Part shown: piece by piece, positions 8,735-16,024 of the stretch
How the letters are laid out: every line of letters begins with the position of its first letter
How positions within the stretch are numbered: the stretch's first letter is position 1
NCBI GenBank assembly: GCA_000433175.1
Contig: HF986650.1
Coordinates: 57,156 to 92,456, forward strand
Direction of reading: 5' to 3'
Origin: Prevotella sp. CAG:1058
Lineage (GTDB): Bacteria; Bacteroidota; Bacteroidia; Bacteroidales; Bacteroidaceae
Length of the DNA stretch: 35,301 nt
Notes under the pieces: generated by a model
Database searches by the model: none
What the model was told of the DNA's origin: nothing
What the model saw: only the letters and a program-made list of their open reading frames with translations
Program-made: the position numbers and the translations under genes

Positions 8735-10033
8735 TTATATAACCGAGCCGTATAAGTCAAACTCTTCAGAGTCTGTTATTTTTACATTGTAAAAGCATCC
8801 TATACGCAAACGTTTTTCCGTTGCACGTATAAGTACTTCCGGGTCAACTTCAGGCGAGCTGAATTCCGTTCTTCCGATATAGTAGTCACCTTCTTTCCTG
8901 TCTATTATGACTTTAAAAATTTTGCCAACTTTTGCTGCAGCTACTTCGGAGCTGATATCCTGTTGTAAGGCCATTAAGCGGTCAAGGCGTTTATTCTTGA
9001 CGTCTTGACTAATATTGTCTTCAAAATTGTTAGCACTGTATGTACCTTCTTCTTCAGAGTAGGCAAATGCGCCCATGCGTTCGAATTTTGCCCATTTTGT
9101 GAATTCCAGAAGTTCATTGAAGTCGTCTTCGCTTTCACCAGGGTAGCCGACCATTAATGTTGTGCGTATGTTTATTCCAGGCACAGCCTCCCTTATTCGT
9201 TTTATCAGATCATAAGTCTCAGCCTTGGTGATGTGCCGCTTCATGGCTGAAAGCATATTGTCCGAGATATGTTGTAGTGCAATGTCGAGATATTTGCATA
9301 CATTGTCTTTCTCACGCATTACGTCGAGTAATTCGTAAGGGAATTGAGTAGGGTAGGCGTAATGCAGGCGAATCCACTTCACCCCCGGAATGTCAGCAAT
9401 GTCTGATATGAGGTCTGCGATATGCCTTTTCCCGTCAATGTCCAAACCATAATAGGTTAATTCCTGGGCTATAATCTGGAACTCTTTTACGCCTTCGCCG
9501 ACAAGATACCTTATTTCGTCAAGAATTTCGTTTTTCGGACGGCTCACATGTTTGCCTGTTATCAGCGGAATAGCGCAATATGCACAATGGCGGTCACACC
9601 CTTCACTGATTTTTATGTAGGCATAATGGTGTGGCGTGGTTAATATTCTTTGTCCTTTGCATGAAGGCACTTCTGCCTTACCTAAATCAGATAGCAGTTG
9701 TTTGTAGTCGAACTTGCCGTAATATTTGTCAACTTGTGGAATTTCTTTTTCGAGTTCAGCTTTATATCTTTGTGAAAGGCATCCCATTACGAACAGCTTT
9801 TTCAGGCGGCCTCTCTCCTTTGCTTCGGCAAACTCAAGTATCGTGTTTATACTTTCTTCTTTAGCGTCGCCAATAAACCCGCATGTGTTTATGACGGCTA
9901 TTTCACCCTGTGGCCTTTTGATGTCATGGGTGCATTTATAACCGTTTGCCTCGAATTGTTTCATTAAAGTCTCGCTGTCAACAAGATTTTTTGAACATCC
10001 GAGTGTTATGAAATCAATCTGATTCTTTTTCAC
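8735..10033 (-). CDS. rimO: Ribosomal protein S12 methylthiotransferase RimO
   Basis: RimO is a radical-SAM enzyme that adds a methylthio group to a conserved Asp of ribosomal protein S12. The protein has 432 residues. The N-terminal UPF0004 domain carries three cluster cysteines (C13 in TLGCSKN, C51 in INTCGF, C85 in MGCLSQR). The radical-SAM CxxxCxxC motif is GCDRHCAYC (C146, C150, C153). A TRAM domain forms the last 70 residues or so. The LGCSKN..DSE start and the short TRAM domain favour RimO over MiaB. The start codon overlaps the ftsY stop by four bases (ATGA), which indicates one transcript and coupled translation. Confidence 0.96.
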   Translation of the reverse strand: MKKNQIDFITLGCSKNLVDSETLMKQFEANGYKCTHDIKRPQGEIAVINTCGFIGDAKEESINTILEFAEAKERGRLKKLFVMGCLSQRYKAELEKEIPQVDKYYGKFDYKQLLSDLGKAEVPSCKGQRILTTPHHYAYIKISEGCDRHCAYCAIPLITGKHVSRPKNEILDEIRYLVGEGVKEFQIIAQELTYYGLDIDGKRHIADLISDIADIPGVKWIRLHYAYPTQFPYELLDVMREKDNVCKYLDIALQHISDNMLSAMKRHITKAETYDLIKRIREAVPGINIRTTLMVGYPGESEDDFNELLEFTKWAKFERMGAFAYSEEEGTYSANNFEDNISQDVKNKRLDRLMALQQDISSEVAAAKVGKIFKVIIDRKEGDYYIGRTEFSSPEVDPEVLIRATEKRLRIGCFYNVKITDSEEFDLYGSVI

Positions 10034-10989
10034 TTTTCTACATTAAATAGTGAGTCAACAAATTGTGTCTTGTTGAAAAGCTGGAGATCTTCCATTTTCT
10101 CGCCAAGTCCGATATATTTAACAGGAACCTTCAACTGGTCTGAAATGCCTATGACGACACCGCCTTTAGCAGTTCCGTCAAGTTTTGTTATTGCGAGACT
10201 TGTTATTTGTGTGACAGCAGAGAATTGTTTTGCTTGCTCAAAGGCGTTTTGTCCGGTGGAGCCGTCGAGTACCAACAGGACTTCGTCCGGAGCTTGCGGT
10301 ATCACCTTTTTCATGACATCCTTGATTTTCTTCAGCTCGTTCATTAGTCCTATCTTGTTGTGGAGCCTACCTGCCGTGTCAATCAAGACTACATCTGCCG
10401 AATTGGCTTTTGCTGAATTTAATGTGTCAAATGCAACACTTGCCGGGTCAGAACCCATCTGTTGCTTTATTACTGGCACACCGACGCGTTCACCCCATAT
10501 TGACAACTGCTCTACAGCTGCTGCCCTGAAAGTGTCGGCAGCTCCAAGGTAAACTTTCTTTCCGGCTTTTTTGAATTGGTATGCAAGTTTACCTATTGTT
10601 GTGGTTTTGCCTACGCCGTTTACGCCTACTACAAGTATTACATACGGAGAGTGATCTGACGGGAGTTCCCAATTATCGTTGTCAGTTGAATTATTCTCAG
10701 TCAAGAGTGCTGATATTTCGTCACGTAGTATTCCGTTAAGTTCCGATACAGATACATATTTGTCTCTTGCCACACGTTCTTCTATGCGTTGAATGATTTT
10801 TAGCGTTGTGTCCACGCCTACATCCGAGGTTATAAGCACCTCCTCAAGATTGTCAAGAACGTCATCGTCAACTTTGGATTTCCCCGCTACAGCTCTTGCA
10901 ATTTTTGAAAAAACACTTTGTTTGGTTTTTTCCAGTCCTTTGTCTAGTGTTTCTTTCTTGTTCTTGTTGAATAATCCAAATAATCCCAT
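10030..10989 (-). CDS. ftsY: Signal recognition particle receptor FtsY
   Basis: FtsY is the membrane-associated GTPase that receives the SRP-ribosome complex for cotranslational insertion. This 319-residue form consists of a short basic N-terminal segment (MGLFGLFNKNKKE) and the NG domain, without the long acidic A domain of E. coli FtsY. GTPase motifs are G1 GVNGVGKT (122-129), the ADTFRAAA insertion-box region (151-158), DTAGR (204-208), TKLDG (268-272) and GLGEK (294-298). A well-placed promoter lies just upstream at 11009-11040. Downstream it overlaps rimO by four bases. Confidence 0.97.
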   Translation of the reverse strand: MGLFGLFNKNKKETLDKGLEKTKQSVFSKIARAVAGKSKVDDDVLDNLEEVLITSDVGVDTTLKIIQRIEERVARDKYVSVSELNGILRDEISALLTENNSTDNDNWELPSDHSPYVILVVGVNGVGKTTTIGKLAYQFKKAGKKVYLGAADTFRAAAVEQLSIWGERVGVPVIKQQMGSDPASVAFDTLNSAKANSADVVLIDTAGRLHNKIGLMNELKKIKDVMKKVIPQAPDEVLLVLDGSTGQNAFEQAKQFSAVTQITSLAITKLDGTAKGGVVIGISDQLKVPVKYIGLGEKMEDLQLFNKTQFVDSLFNVEK

Positions 10990-11008
10990 ATCTTATTATA
11001 TTTTGCTA

Positions 11009-11040
11009 CAAAATTAGTAAAATGAACTCACATTTACAAA
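11009..11040 (-). promoter_or_regulatory. Bacteroides-type promoter for ftsY
   Basis: On the minus strand the -33 TTTG (CAAA at 11037-11040) and the -7 TAATTTTG (CAAAATTA at 11009-11016) are separated by 20 bases, an exact match to TTTG-N19-21-TAnnTTTG. The leader before the ftsY ATG is short. The -33 box lies in the T-run of the preceding terminator. Confidence 0.7.
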
Positions 11041-11073
11041 AAAAAGGCCGCAAAATTAATTGCGACCTTTCTT
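11038..11073 (-). terminator. Rho-independent terminator after DUF4295
   Basis: On the minus strand an 11-position stem with one mismatch (arms 11043-11053 and 11060-11070) is followed by eight T residues (A run at 11038-11045). It ends the rpmB-rpmG-DUF4295 transcript just before the ftsY promoter. Confidence 0.75.
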
Positions 11074-11093
11074 AATGATATTTTCCTGTTCAA

Positions 11094-11252
11094 TTAGTTC
11101 TTGAAGAAATCCTTAACTGCCTCATTGGGCACCATTTGCTCATCAAAAATGTAAGCGCCAGTCTTGGGGCTCTTTACCATCTTGATAACCTTTGTATATG
11201 CACGGCCATCCTTTGATCCTTCATGGAGGGTGGCGACGGTTTTCTTTGCCAT
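11094..11252 (-). CDS. DUF4295 family small protein, ribosome-associated in Bacteroidetes
   Basis: This 52-residue gene reads MAKKTVATLHEGSKDGRAYT at its start and ends in NEAVKDFFKN. It is the Bacteroidetes-specific DUF4295 family, normally found directly after rpmB and rpmG as here, 20 bases behind rpmG. The protein is Lys-rich with a basic N-terminal half. I recall that the Flavobacterium johnsoniae ribosome structure contained an extra large-subunit protein, named bL38, which I believe belongs to this family; this needs checking. Gene order and size support a ribosomal role in any case. A terminator follows immediately. Confidence 0.88.
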   Translation of the reverse strand: MAKKTVATLHEGSKDGRAYTKVIKMVKSPKTGAYIFDEQMVPNEAVKDFFKN

Positions 11253-11272
11253 TGTCTAAGCGTTTTTAATTA

Positions 11273-11461
11273 TTATTTTATTTCCTTATGAAGAGTCATC
11301 TTCTTCAAGATAGGATTATACTTCATTAATTCCATCCTTTCGGGTGTGTTCTTGCGGTTCTTGGTCGTTACGTAACGGCTTGTGCCGGGAAGACCGCTGT
11401 TCTTCATTTCCGTACACTCCAATACCACCTGAACCCTGTTGCCTTTTGCCTTCTTTGCCAT
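11273..11461 (-). CDS. rpmG: 50S ribosomal protein L33, zinc-free form
   Basis: At 62 residues it fits bL33: basic N-terminus [16 protein letters not shown], middle [20 protein letters not shown], end [17 protein letters not shown]. It has a single cysteine (C16) and none of the CxxC pairs of the zinc-ribbon form, so it is a C-minus paralogue. It sits five bases after rpmB and before DUF4295 in one ribosomal-protein operon. Confidence 0.96.
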   Translation of the reverse strand: MAKKAKGNRVQVVLECTEMKNSGLPGTSRYVTTKNRKNTPERMELMKYNPILKKMTLHKEIK

Positions 11462-11466
11462 TGTGG

Positions 11467-11730
11467 TTATTCTCCTATAACTTTAATTTCTTTCCAATCA
11501 CAGTAGCCTTTTGAAACAGCCTGCTTCAGAGCGGCATCCAGGCCTACCTTGTTAATCAGACGCAGACCGGCGGCGCTTATCTTCAAGCTAATCCAGCACT
11601 GCTCCTCAACGTAGTAAAACTTCTTCCTAAAGAGGTTCACGTCAAAGCTTCGTTTTGTACGGTGTTTTGAGTGTGATACGTTGTTTCCTATCTGGGCTTT
11701 TTTGCCTGTTATTTGACAAATTTTCGACAT
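11467..11730 (-). CDS. rpmB: 50S ribosomal protein L28
   Basis: This 87-residue bL28 begins [20 protein letters not shown] and carries the [18 protein letters not shown] segment and the [18 protein letters not shown] helix typical of the family. L28 binds the large subunit near the exit site. It is the first gene of rpmB-rpmG-DUF4295 and has a consensus promoter 51 bases upstream. Confidence 0.97.
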   Translation of the reverse strand: MSKICQITGKKAQIGNNVSHSKHRTKRSFDVNLFRKKFYYVEEQCWISLKISAAGLRLINKVGLDAALKQAVSKGYCDWKEIKVIGE

Positions 11731-11780
11731 TGCTATCTACCTTTCTTGTTCTAATTTTGATACTTATTCCAAACAGAGTG

Positions 11781-11811
11781 CAAAATTACTAACTTTTCCC
11801 GAATAATCAAA
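11781..11811 (-). promoter_or_regulatory. Bacteroides-type promoter for rpmB operon
   Basis: The minus-strand -7 TAATTTTG (CAAAATTA at 11781-11788) and -33 TTTG (CAAA at 11808-11811) are 19 bases apart. This matches the Bacteroidetes consensus. The predicted leader is about 45 bases. Confidence 0.7.
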
Positions 11812-12025
11812 ATAATTGTGTAGATAATGTTGTTTTTAATTTTTTTTAGTATTGATTTCGGTTTAGCCGGCTCATGAATTTGCTAGCCCGGCTCCTGTCG
11901 TAATTTTGCCTGCGGGTGTTTTCACCGTTAGTTGGTTAAATTTGTGCGAGGCAATTTATGGAGAAGAACCGGGCTTGCTTTTTTATGTTTTTCTGTTGAT
12001 ATCGCTGTTCTGCCGAATTGTGGCG
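11812..12025. other. Gap between cinA and the rpmB promoter
   Basis: No gene is supported here. AGCCGG (11865-11870) and CCGGCT (11888-11893) can form a 6-base stem, but on the strand of cinA no T-run follows, so I do not call a terminator. I see no obvious end signal for the map-tsaD-cinA transcript, which may read into rpmB. Confidence 0.4.
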
Positions 12026-12553
12026 TTATTGTTCCTGGCCTTCTGTTGTTTCGCTTTCCTCTGCCAAGTGTTCTTTCAGGTAGTTGAAGAACAGTTGCAG
12101 GGCTTGCGTTGTAGCGTTTGACAGGTTCATGTCGCGTCCTTTATCCCCTTCGAGCTTAAGTGTTACAATATTCTCCTCGTTGCCGCAGGCAAGCCATATT
12201 GTGCCGACCGGAATTTCATGTGTGCCTCCGGCAGGACCGGCTATGCCGGTGGCAGATATTGCATAGTCAACGTTAAGTGCCTTGATTGCTCCTTTCACCA
12301 TCTCGATGGCAACTTCTTCGCACACGGCAGTTTTTTCCTCGAGTACGTCGTGGCTCACACCGAGCAGTTTTTCCTTTATTTCGTCAGTGTATGAAACAAT
12401 GCTTCCTTTGAAATAGTTTGAAGCTCCAGGCATTAGTATTATTGCTTCGGCTATCCTGCCACCCGTGCAACTTTCTGCCGTACCTAACGTTTTGCCTTTC
12501 TCCCAAATGAACTGGCTTATCTCTTTACTAAGTATTTTGTTTTCAAAATCCAT
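12026..12553 (-). CDS. pncC: CinA C-terminal domain family, nicotinamide-nucleotide amidohydrolase PncC
   Basis: A 175-residue stand-alone CinA_C domain. Members deamidate nicotinamide mononucleotide to nicotinic acid mononucleotide in NAD recycling. Motifs are TAESCTGGRIA (25-35, containing the presumed catalytic Ser28) and ATGIAGPAGG (101-110). The C-terminal tail is acidic. The N-terminal molybdopterin-binding-like domain of full-length CinA is absent, as in E. coli PncC. It is third in map-tsaD-cinA, 10 bases after tsaD. Confidence 0.9.
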   Translation of the reverse strand: MDFENKILSKEISQFIWEKGKTLGTAESCTGGRIAEAIILMPGASNYFKGSIVSYTDEIKEKLLGVSHDVLEEKTAVCEEVAIEMVKGAIKALNVDYAISATGIAGPAGGTHEIPVGTIWLACGNEENIVTLKLEGDKGRDMNLSNATTQALQLFFNYLKEHLAEESETTEGQEQ

Positions 12554-12563
12554 AATCTGAAGT

Positions 12564-13589
12564 TTATTTAAATGTTACTTTTGAAAATGCAGGCTTGTCT
12601 ATTGAACAGAAAACCTTGTCCTGGTATTTATAGTAACCCGTAATGCCGATCATTGCGGCATTGTCGGTTGTGTAGCTGAACTTTGGTATGTATATTGTCC
12701 AACCATACTTCTGTGCGTGCTCGTTGAAGGCGTTGCGCAGTCCGTTGTTCGCACTTACTCCGCCGGCCACTGCTACATGCTTTATTCCGGTTTGTTTTAC
12801 GGCGAGCCGCAGTTTTTTCATAAGAATGTCGACGATGGTAAATTCAAGGCTTGCCGCGAGGTCTTCCTTGTGATGCTCAATGAAGTCGGGGTCGTCCTTT
12901 ATCCATTCGCGCAAGCTGTACAGGAAAGACGTTTTCAGCCCGCTGAAACTATAGTCGAGACCGGGTATGTGCGGCTCCGAGAATTTGTAGGCATGAGGAT
13001 TGCCCTGGCGTGCCAGGCGGTCTATGATTGGTCCGCCCGGATATCCTAGTCCCATAACCTTTGAGCATTTGTCAATGGCTTCGCCGGCGGCGTCGTCGAT
13101 GGTCTGGCCTAACACCTGCATGTCGTTGTAGGCATTAACTTTGACAATCTGCGAGTTGCCGCCGCTTACCAGCAGGCACAAGAACGGCAGCGGGGGAGCA
13201 GACTGGTCGTCGTCGCTTTCCTTTATGAAATGTGCCATTACATGCCCTTGCAGGTGGTTTACGTCTATCAGTGGAATGTCAAGCGACCTGGCAAAGCCTT
13301 TTGCAAAACTTACTCCCACTAACAGCGACCCCATGAGGCCCGGTCCGCGCGTGAACGCAACAGCTGAAAGCTGCTCCTTGGTTATTCCTGCGCGCTTGAT
13401 TGCCTGGTCGACAACCGGCACGACGTTTTGCTGGTGGGCACGTGATGCAAGTTCAGGCACTACGCCACCGTAAGCCTTGTGTACGTCTTGCGAGGCGGTG
13501 ACGTTGCTAAGAAGAACGCCGTTCTTCAGCACGGCGGCTGAGGTGTCGTCACAGCTGCTTTCGATACCTAATATATATATGTCGTTCAT
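12564..13589 (-). CDS. tsaD: tRNA N6-adenosine threonylcarbamoyltransferase TsaD
   Basis: TsaD transfers threonylcarbamoyl to A37 of ANN-decoding tRNAs, working with TsaB, TsaC and TsaE. At 341 residues it has the usual length. The ASKHA-fold motifs are ILGIESSCDDTS (6-17), the metal-binding HLQGHVMAH (H112 and H116), VSGGNSQ (141-147), VAGGVSANNGLR (274-285) and the third ligand D309 in TTDNAAMIG. It is located 12 bases after map and 10 before cinA, so the three genes are probably cotranscribed. Confidence 0.97.
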   Translation of the reverse strand: MNDIYILGIESSCDDTSAAVLKNGVLLSNVTASQDVHKAYGGVVPELASRAHQQNVVPVVDQAIKRAGITKEQLSAVAFTRGPGLMGSLLVGVSFAKGFARSLDIPLIDVNHLQGHVMAHFIKESDDDQSAPPLPFLCLLVSGGNSQIVKVNAYNDMQVLGQTIDDAAGEAIDKCSKVMGLGYPGGPIIDRLARQGNPHAYKFSEPHIPGLDYSFSGLKTSFLYSLREWIKDDPDFIEHHKEDLAASLEFTIVDILMKKLRLAVKQTGIKHVAVAGGVSANNGLRNAFNEHAQKYGWTIYIPKFSYTTDNAAMIGITGYYKYQDKVFCSIDKPAFSKVTFK

Positions 13590-13601
13590 GAAGCAATGTT
13601 T

Positions 13602-14465
13602 TTAAGCTGAAAGAATTTCAACGCCATGCTCTGTCATAAGGAAAGTGTGTTCCCATTGCGCGCTTGGCAGTTCGTCGCCCGTTATTACTTCCCACCCGTA
13701 TGGGTCTTCAGCATCGATGAACACTTTCCACGTACCCATGTTTATCATTGGCTCTATTGTGAACACCATGCCGGGAACGAGCAACATTCCTGTTCCCTTA
13801 TGGCCGAAGTGCATGACTTCAGGTTCTTCGTGGAAGTCTATTCCTACGCCGTGGCCGCACAGATCGCGTACTATTCCGTAGTGGTATTTCTCTGCATGCT
13901 TTTGTATTGCATGGCCTATGTCGCCTACGAATCCGTACGGTTTGGCAGCTTCGGCTCCAATTTCAAGGCATTCTTTTGTCACACGTACAAGCTGTTCTTT
14001 TTCTGGTGTGGTTTTGCCTATTATGAACATGCGTGACGCATCGGCGTAATATCCGTCCAGAATGGTGGTGAAGTCTACGTTCACGATGTCGCCTTCCTGT
14101 AATATGTCGGTATCTTTAGGTATGCCGTGGCATACAACTTCATTGATGCTTGTGCATACACTCTTGGGGAATCCTTCGTAATTAAGGCATGCAGGCACGC
14201 CACCGTGCCCTACGCAATAGTCGTAACAAATCTTGTCTATTTCTTCCGTACTCATTCCGGCGTGTATATGTTTTGCGACTTCATCGAGTACGCCGCTGTT
14301 TATCACGCCGCTTTTGCGTATGCCCTCAATTTGTTCCGGCGTTTTAATCAGTTCGCGGGTTGGCACTAACTTGCCCTTGTTCTCCCAGTACATTATCTGC
14401 TTGTCCATTTCCGTAAGCGGCTGTCCGGGAACGCTGTGCCATCTTCTTTTCTTTTTGAAAACCAT
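13602..14465 (-). CDS. map: Methionine aminopeptidase type I with N-terminal extension
   Basis: It removes the initiator methionine from new proteins. The five metal ligands are all present: D131, D142 (YYADAS), H205 (CGHGVG), E238 (TIEPM) and E272 (QWEHTF). The 287-residue protein has about 40 extra residues ahead of the catalytic domain, beginning MVFKKKRRWHSVPGQ, basic and with a proline motif. The E. coli enzyme starts directly at the position of KTPEQIEGIR. A good -7 promoter element 23 bases upstream supports the long start. It is the first gene of map-tsaD-cinA. A second, extension-free map in the ribosomal operon is possible but not visible here. Confidence 0.95.
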   Translation of the reverse strand: MVFKKKRRWHSVPGQPLTEMDKQIMYWENKGKLVPTRELIKTPEQIEGIRKSGVINSGVLDEVAKHIHAGMSTEEIDKICYDYCVGHGGVPACLNYEGFPKSVCTSINEVVCHGIPKDTDILQEGDIVNVDFTTILDGYYADASRMFIIGKTTPEKEQLVRVTKECLEIGAEAAKPYGFVGDIGHAIQKHAEKYHYGIVRDLCGHGVGIDFHEEPEVMHFGHKGTGMLLVPGMVFTIEPMINMGTWKVFIDAEDPYGWEVITGDELPSAQWEHTFLMTEHGVEILSA

Positions 14466-14487
14466 CTTCGTATTAATAAACTATATG

Positions 14488-14495
14488 CAAAAGTA
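14488..14495 (-). promoter_or_regulatory. -7 promoter element for map operon
   Basis: CAAAAGTA reads TACTTTTG on the minus strand, identical to the secA and pheT elements. No clear TTTG is found at -33. The predicted leader is very short. Confidence 0.5.
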
Positions 14496-15167
14496 CAAAC
14501 TTTATCTTAAATAAATGTCTTTTGGCGCCATTTTTTGTGAATAATAAAAATGAGTCTTAGTCGTAATTAAATTCCATGCAGCGTGCGGCCTTCATTATAT
14601 TGGCAAGCGGGCAATATCTTAAGGTATTTTGACATAATGTCGGCTAACAGCCGGAAATGGCTTCTATTTGTCAAAATGGAAATTACCGGGATTTATTGCA
14701 AAATAGGAATATCATACTGTGCTGATACCGTTTTATTGCAGATTTTACACTGGTTAATGCCCGGTTTCATGCTGAATACATGCTGAAAGGTAACCTTTTA
14801 TTTCTTAGAATACGGTTATTTGCCGACCGGAATCCATGCTTTTTCAGTGTAAAAGCAGGTGTTTTACGTGCTAAAAATGCCCGAATTCTTTGGTTTTTCC
14901 GTTTGTGATTATGCACACTTTAGCCGATAATGGGTTAATGTTCATATTGTCAGGCACTTGCGTTTGCACACGCTGTAATGGCTTTTGTCAGCCGAAAGAT
15001 AAAATATTTTCGAACAACGCCCTTCCTGAAGCGTCAATGGAAATCACAATGTAAGTATAATCGACTATGTGGTGACAGACTGTCGCCGTGGCTTACGCAT
15101 GCCACTCTTGTTTTAGGACTTGATTGCTAAATATATGAAACTGCGTGTGTCGTTTTTAGGCTTGTAT
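14496..15167. other. Long intergenic region without a convincing gene
   Basis: The 874 bases between divergent map and the HIT gene hold no reading frame with recognisable protein features; a 67-codon frame at 14583-14786 looks random. The region has short repeated phrases (CATGCTGAA twice at about 14769-14788, AAAGGTAACCTTT, alternating TTTT/AAAA segments around 14850-14880) that remind me of dispersed intergenic sequence in Prevotella, but I cannot confirm a repeat family. Two tandem hairpins lie near its right end. Confidence 0.5.
15071..15115 (+). terminator. Tandem hairpins followed by a T-rich stretch, possible end of an unannotated RNA
   Basis: GGTGACAG/CTGTCGCC (15071-15087) forms an 8-bp stem around one base, directly followed by GTGGC/GCCAC (15088-15105) and TCTTGTTTT. 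On the plus strand this resembles a terminator, yet no plus-strand gene lies upstream. It may end a small RNA or be a remnant. Confidence 0.4.
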
Positions 15168-15200
15168 TTTGTTGGATGTCAGGGAATTTTTGTATTTTTG
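15168..15200 (+). promoter_or_regulatory. Bacteroides-type promoter for the HIT gene
   Basis: The -33 TTTG (15168-15171) and -7 TATTTTTG (15193-15200) are 21 bases apart, a full consensus match. It implies a leader of about 130 bases before the HIT start codon. Confidence 0.65.
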
Positions 15201-15251
15201 CAAATTGTGGAGTTGATGTTGGGGCTGGAGGACATGCCGGACGTTGGTCTG

Positions 15252-15280
15252 CATGCAAGCAGCAGCTTGGTGCTTGTATG
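15252..15280 (+). promoter_or_regulatory. Hairpin in the HIT gene leader
   Basis: CATGCAAGCA (15252-15261) pairs with TGCTTGTATG (15271-15280) with one G-T pair around a 9-base loop. GCTTTTTC follows 7 bases later. It lies between the predicted promoter and the start codon and could be an attenuator or a stabilising structure. Confidence 0.4.
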
Positions 15281-15339
15281 AATGTGGCTTTTTCTAGGTC
15301 TTGACACTCTGCGTTCAACAAACTAAAACAAACTAAAAA

Positions 15340-15765
15340 ATGAAAAGTGACCCTAAAGATTGTCTTTATTGCCAGAACAATGAGACGCAACACAACCTTA
15401 TGATTGAGGTTGCCAAACTGAGTGTTTCACGCTTGTTTATATTCAAGGAGCAAACTTATCACGGCCGTTGCCTAGTGGCTTACAATGGCCATGTTGACGA
15501 CCTTAACCAGCTAAGCGATGAAGAGCGCAACGCCTTTATGGCTGATGTCGCAAGGACCACAAGAGCCATGCAGAAGGTTTTCAATCCGGTTAAAATTAAT
15601 TATGGCGCTTATTCTGATACCTTGTCGCACTTGCATTTCCATCTTGTGCCGAAGTATGAGGGCTGTCCTGACTTCGGAGGAGTGTTCCGTATGAATCCGC
15701 AGCAGGTTTATCTTTCTGATGACGAGTACGCCGAAATGGCGGAAGCGTTGAAGGCTGCGCTTTGA
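15340..15765 (+). CDS. HIT (histidine triad) family hydrolase
   Basis: The protein has 141 residues. The histidine triad is SHLHFHLVPK (H97, H99, H101), where the central H99 should be the nucleophile for hydrolysis of a nucleoside phosphate bond (AMP-amide or dinucleoside polyphosphate type). A CLYC pair is at residues 8-11, and the substrate-binding segment is GRCLVAYNGHVDDLNQLS. Which HIT subgroup it belongs to (HinT-like, Fhit-like or other) cannot be settled by eye. The start codon follows a tandem 10-base A-rich repeat. A strong terminator follows, so the gene is probably transcribed alone. Confidence 0.92.
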   Translation: MKSDPKDCLYCQNNETQHNLMIEVAKLSVSRLFIFKEQTYHGRCLVAYNGHVDDLNQLSDEERNAFMADVARTTRAMQKVFNPVKINYGAYSDTLSHLHFHLVPKYEGCPDFGGVFRMNPQQVYLSDDEYAEMAEALKAAL

Positions 15766-15780
15766 TATAGTGTCGTATGT

Positions 15781-15837
15781 AAAAACAATGAATGTCCGCA
15801 AATACCATTCCGGTGTTTACGGACATTCATTGTTTTT
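15781..15837 (+). terminator. Strong terminator after the HIT gene
   Basis: AAAAACAATGAATGTCCG (15781-15798) and its complement at 15820-15837 form an 18-bp stem that continues inward with two wobble pairs to ATTCC at the tip. It ends in a run of T. It could work in both directions. Confidence 0.8.
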
Positions 15838-15951
15838 TGTGCAATGCTGTTTTTGCCGGCCTGTTTTACCGTATGCCGTAAGCGTATTGCTGTAATTTGT
15901 TTGAGTATCAAATAGTTCGGCTTGCTACTATTTTAGTTTTTGGCTCAAACG

Positions 15952-15983
15952 TTTGTGTGGATGAGTAAAATTTAGTACTTTTG
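15952..15983 (+). promoter_or_regulatory. Bacteroides-type promoter for pheT
   Basis: The -33 TTTG (15952-15955) and -7 TACTTTTG (15976-15983) are 20 bases apart, an exact consensus match. The expected start of transcription is about 35 bases ahead of the pheT ATG. Confidence 0.75.
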
Positions 15984-16024
15984 CGCTCGATTGGAAAAGG
16001 AACAACAAAAAACAACGAGTTGCA

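Noticed and set aside
8695..8760. N-terminal extension of the HU gene
   Set aside because: It overlaps rimO, and the added residues do not fit HU; the internal ATG gives a normal start.
11865..11893. AGCCGG/CCGGCT dyad as a terminator of cinA
   Set aside because: Only six pairs and no T-run on the relevant strand.
14583..14786. 67-codon frame in the long intergenic gap
   Set aside because: GTG start, no family features, no promoter; typical of chance frames.
15127..15393. 88-codon minus-strand frame with a hydrophobic start
   Set aside because: It overlaps the HIT promoter, leader and start codon on the other strand and has no supporting features.
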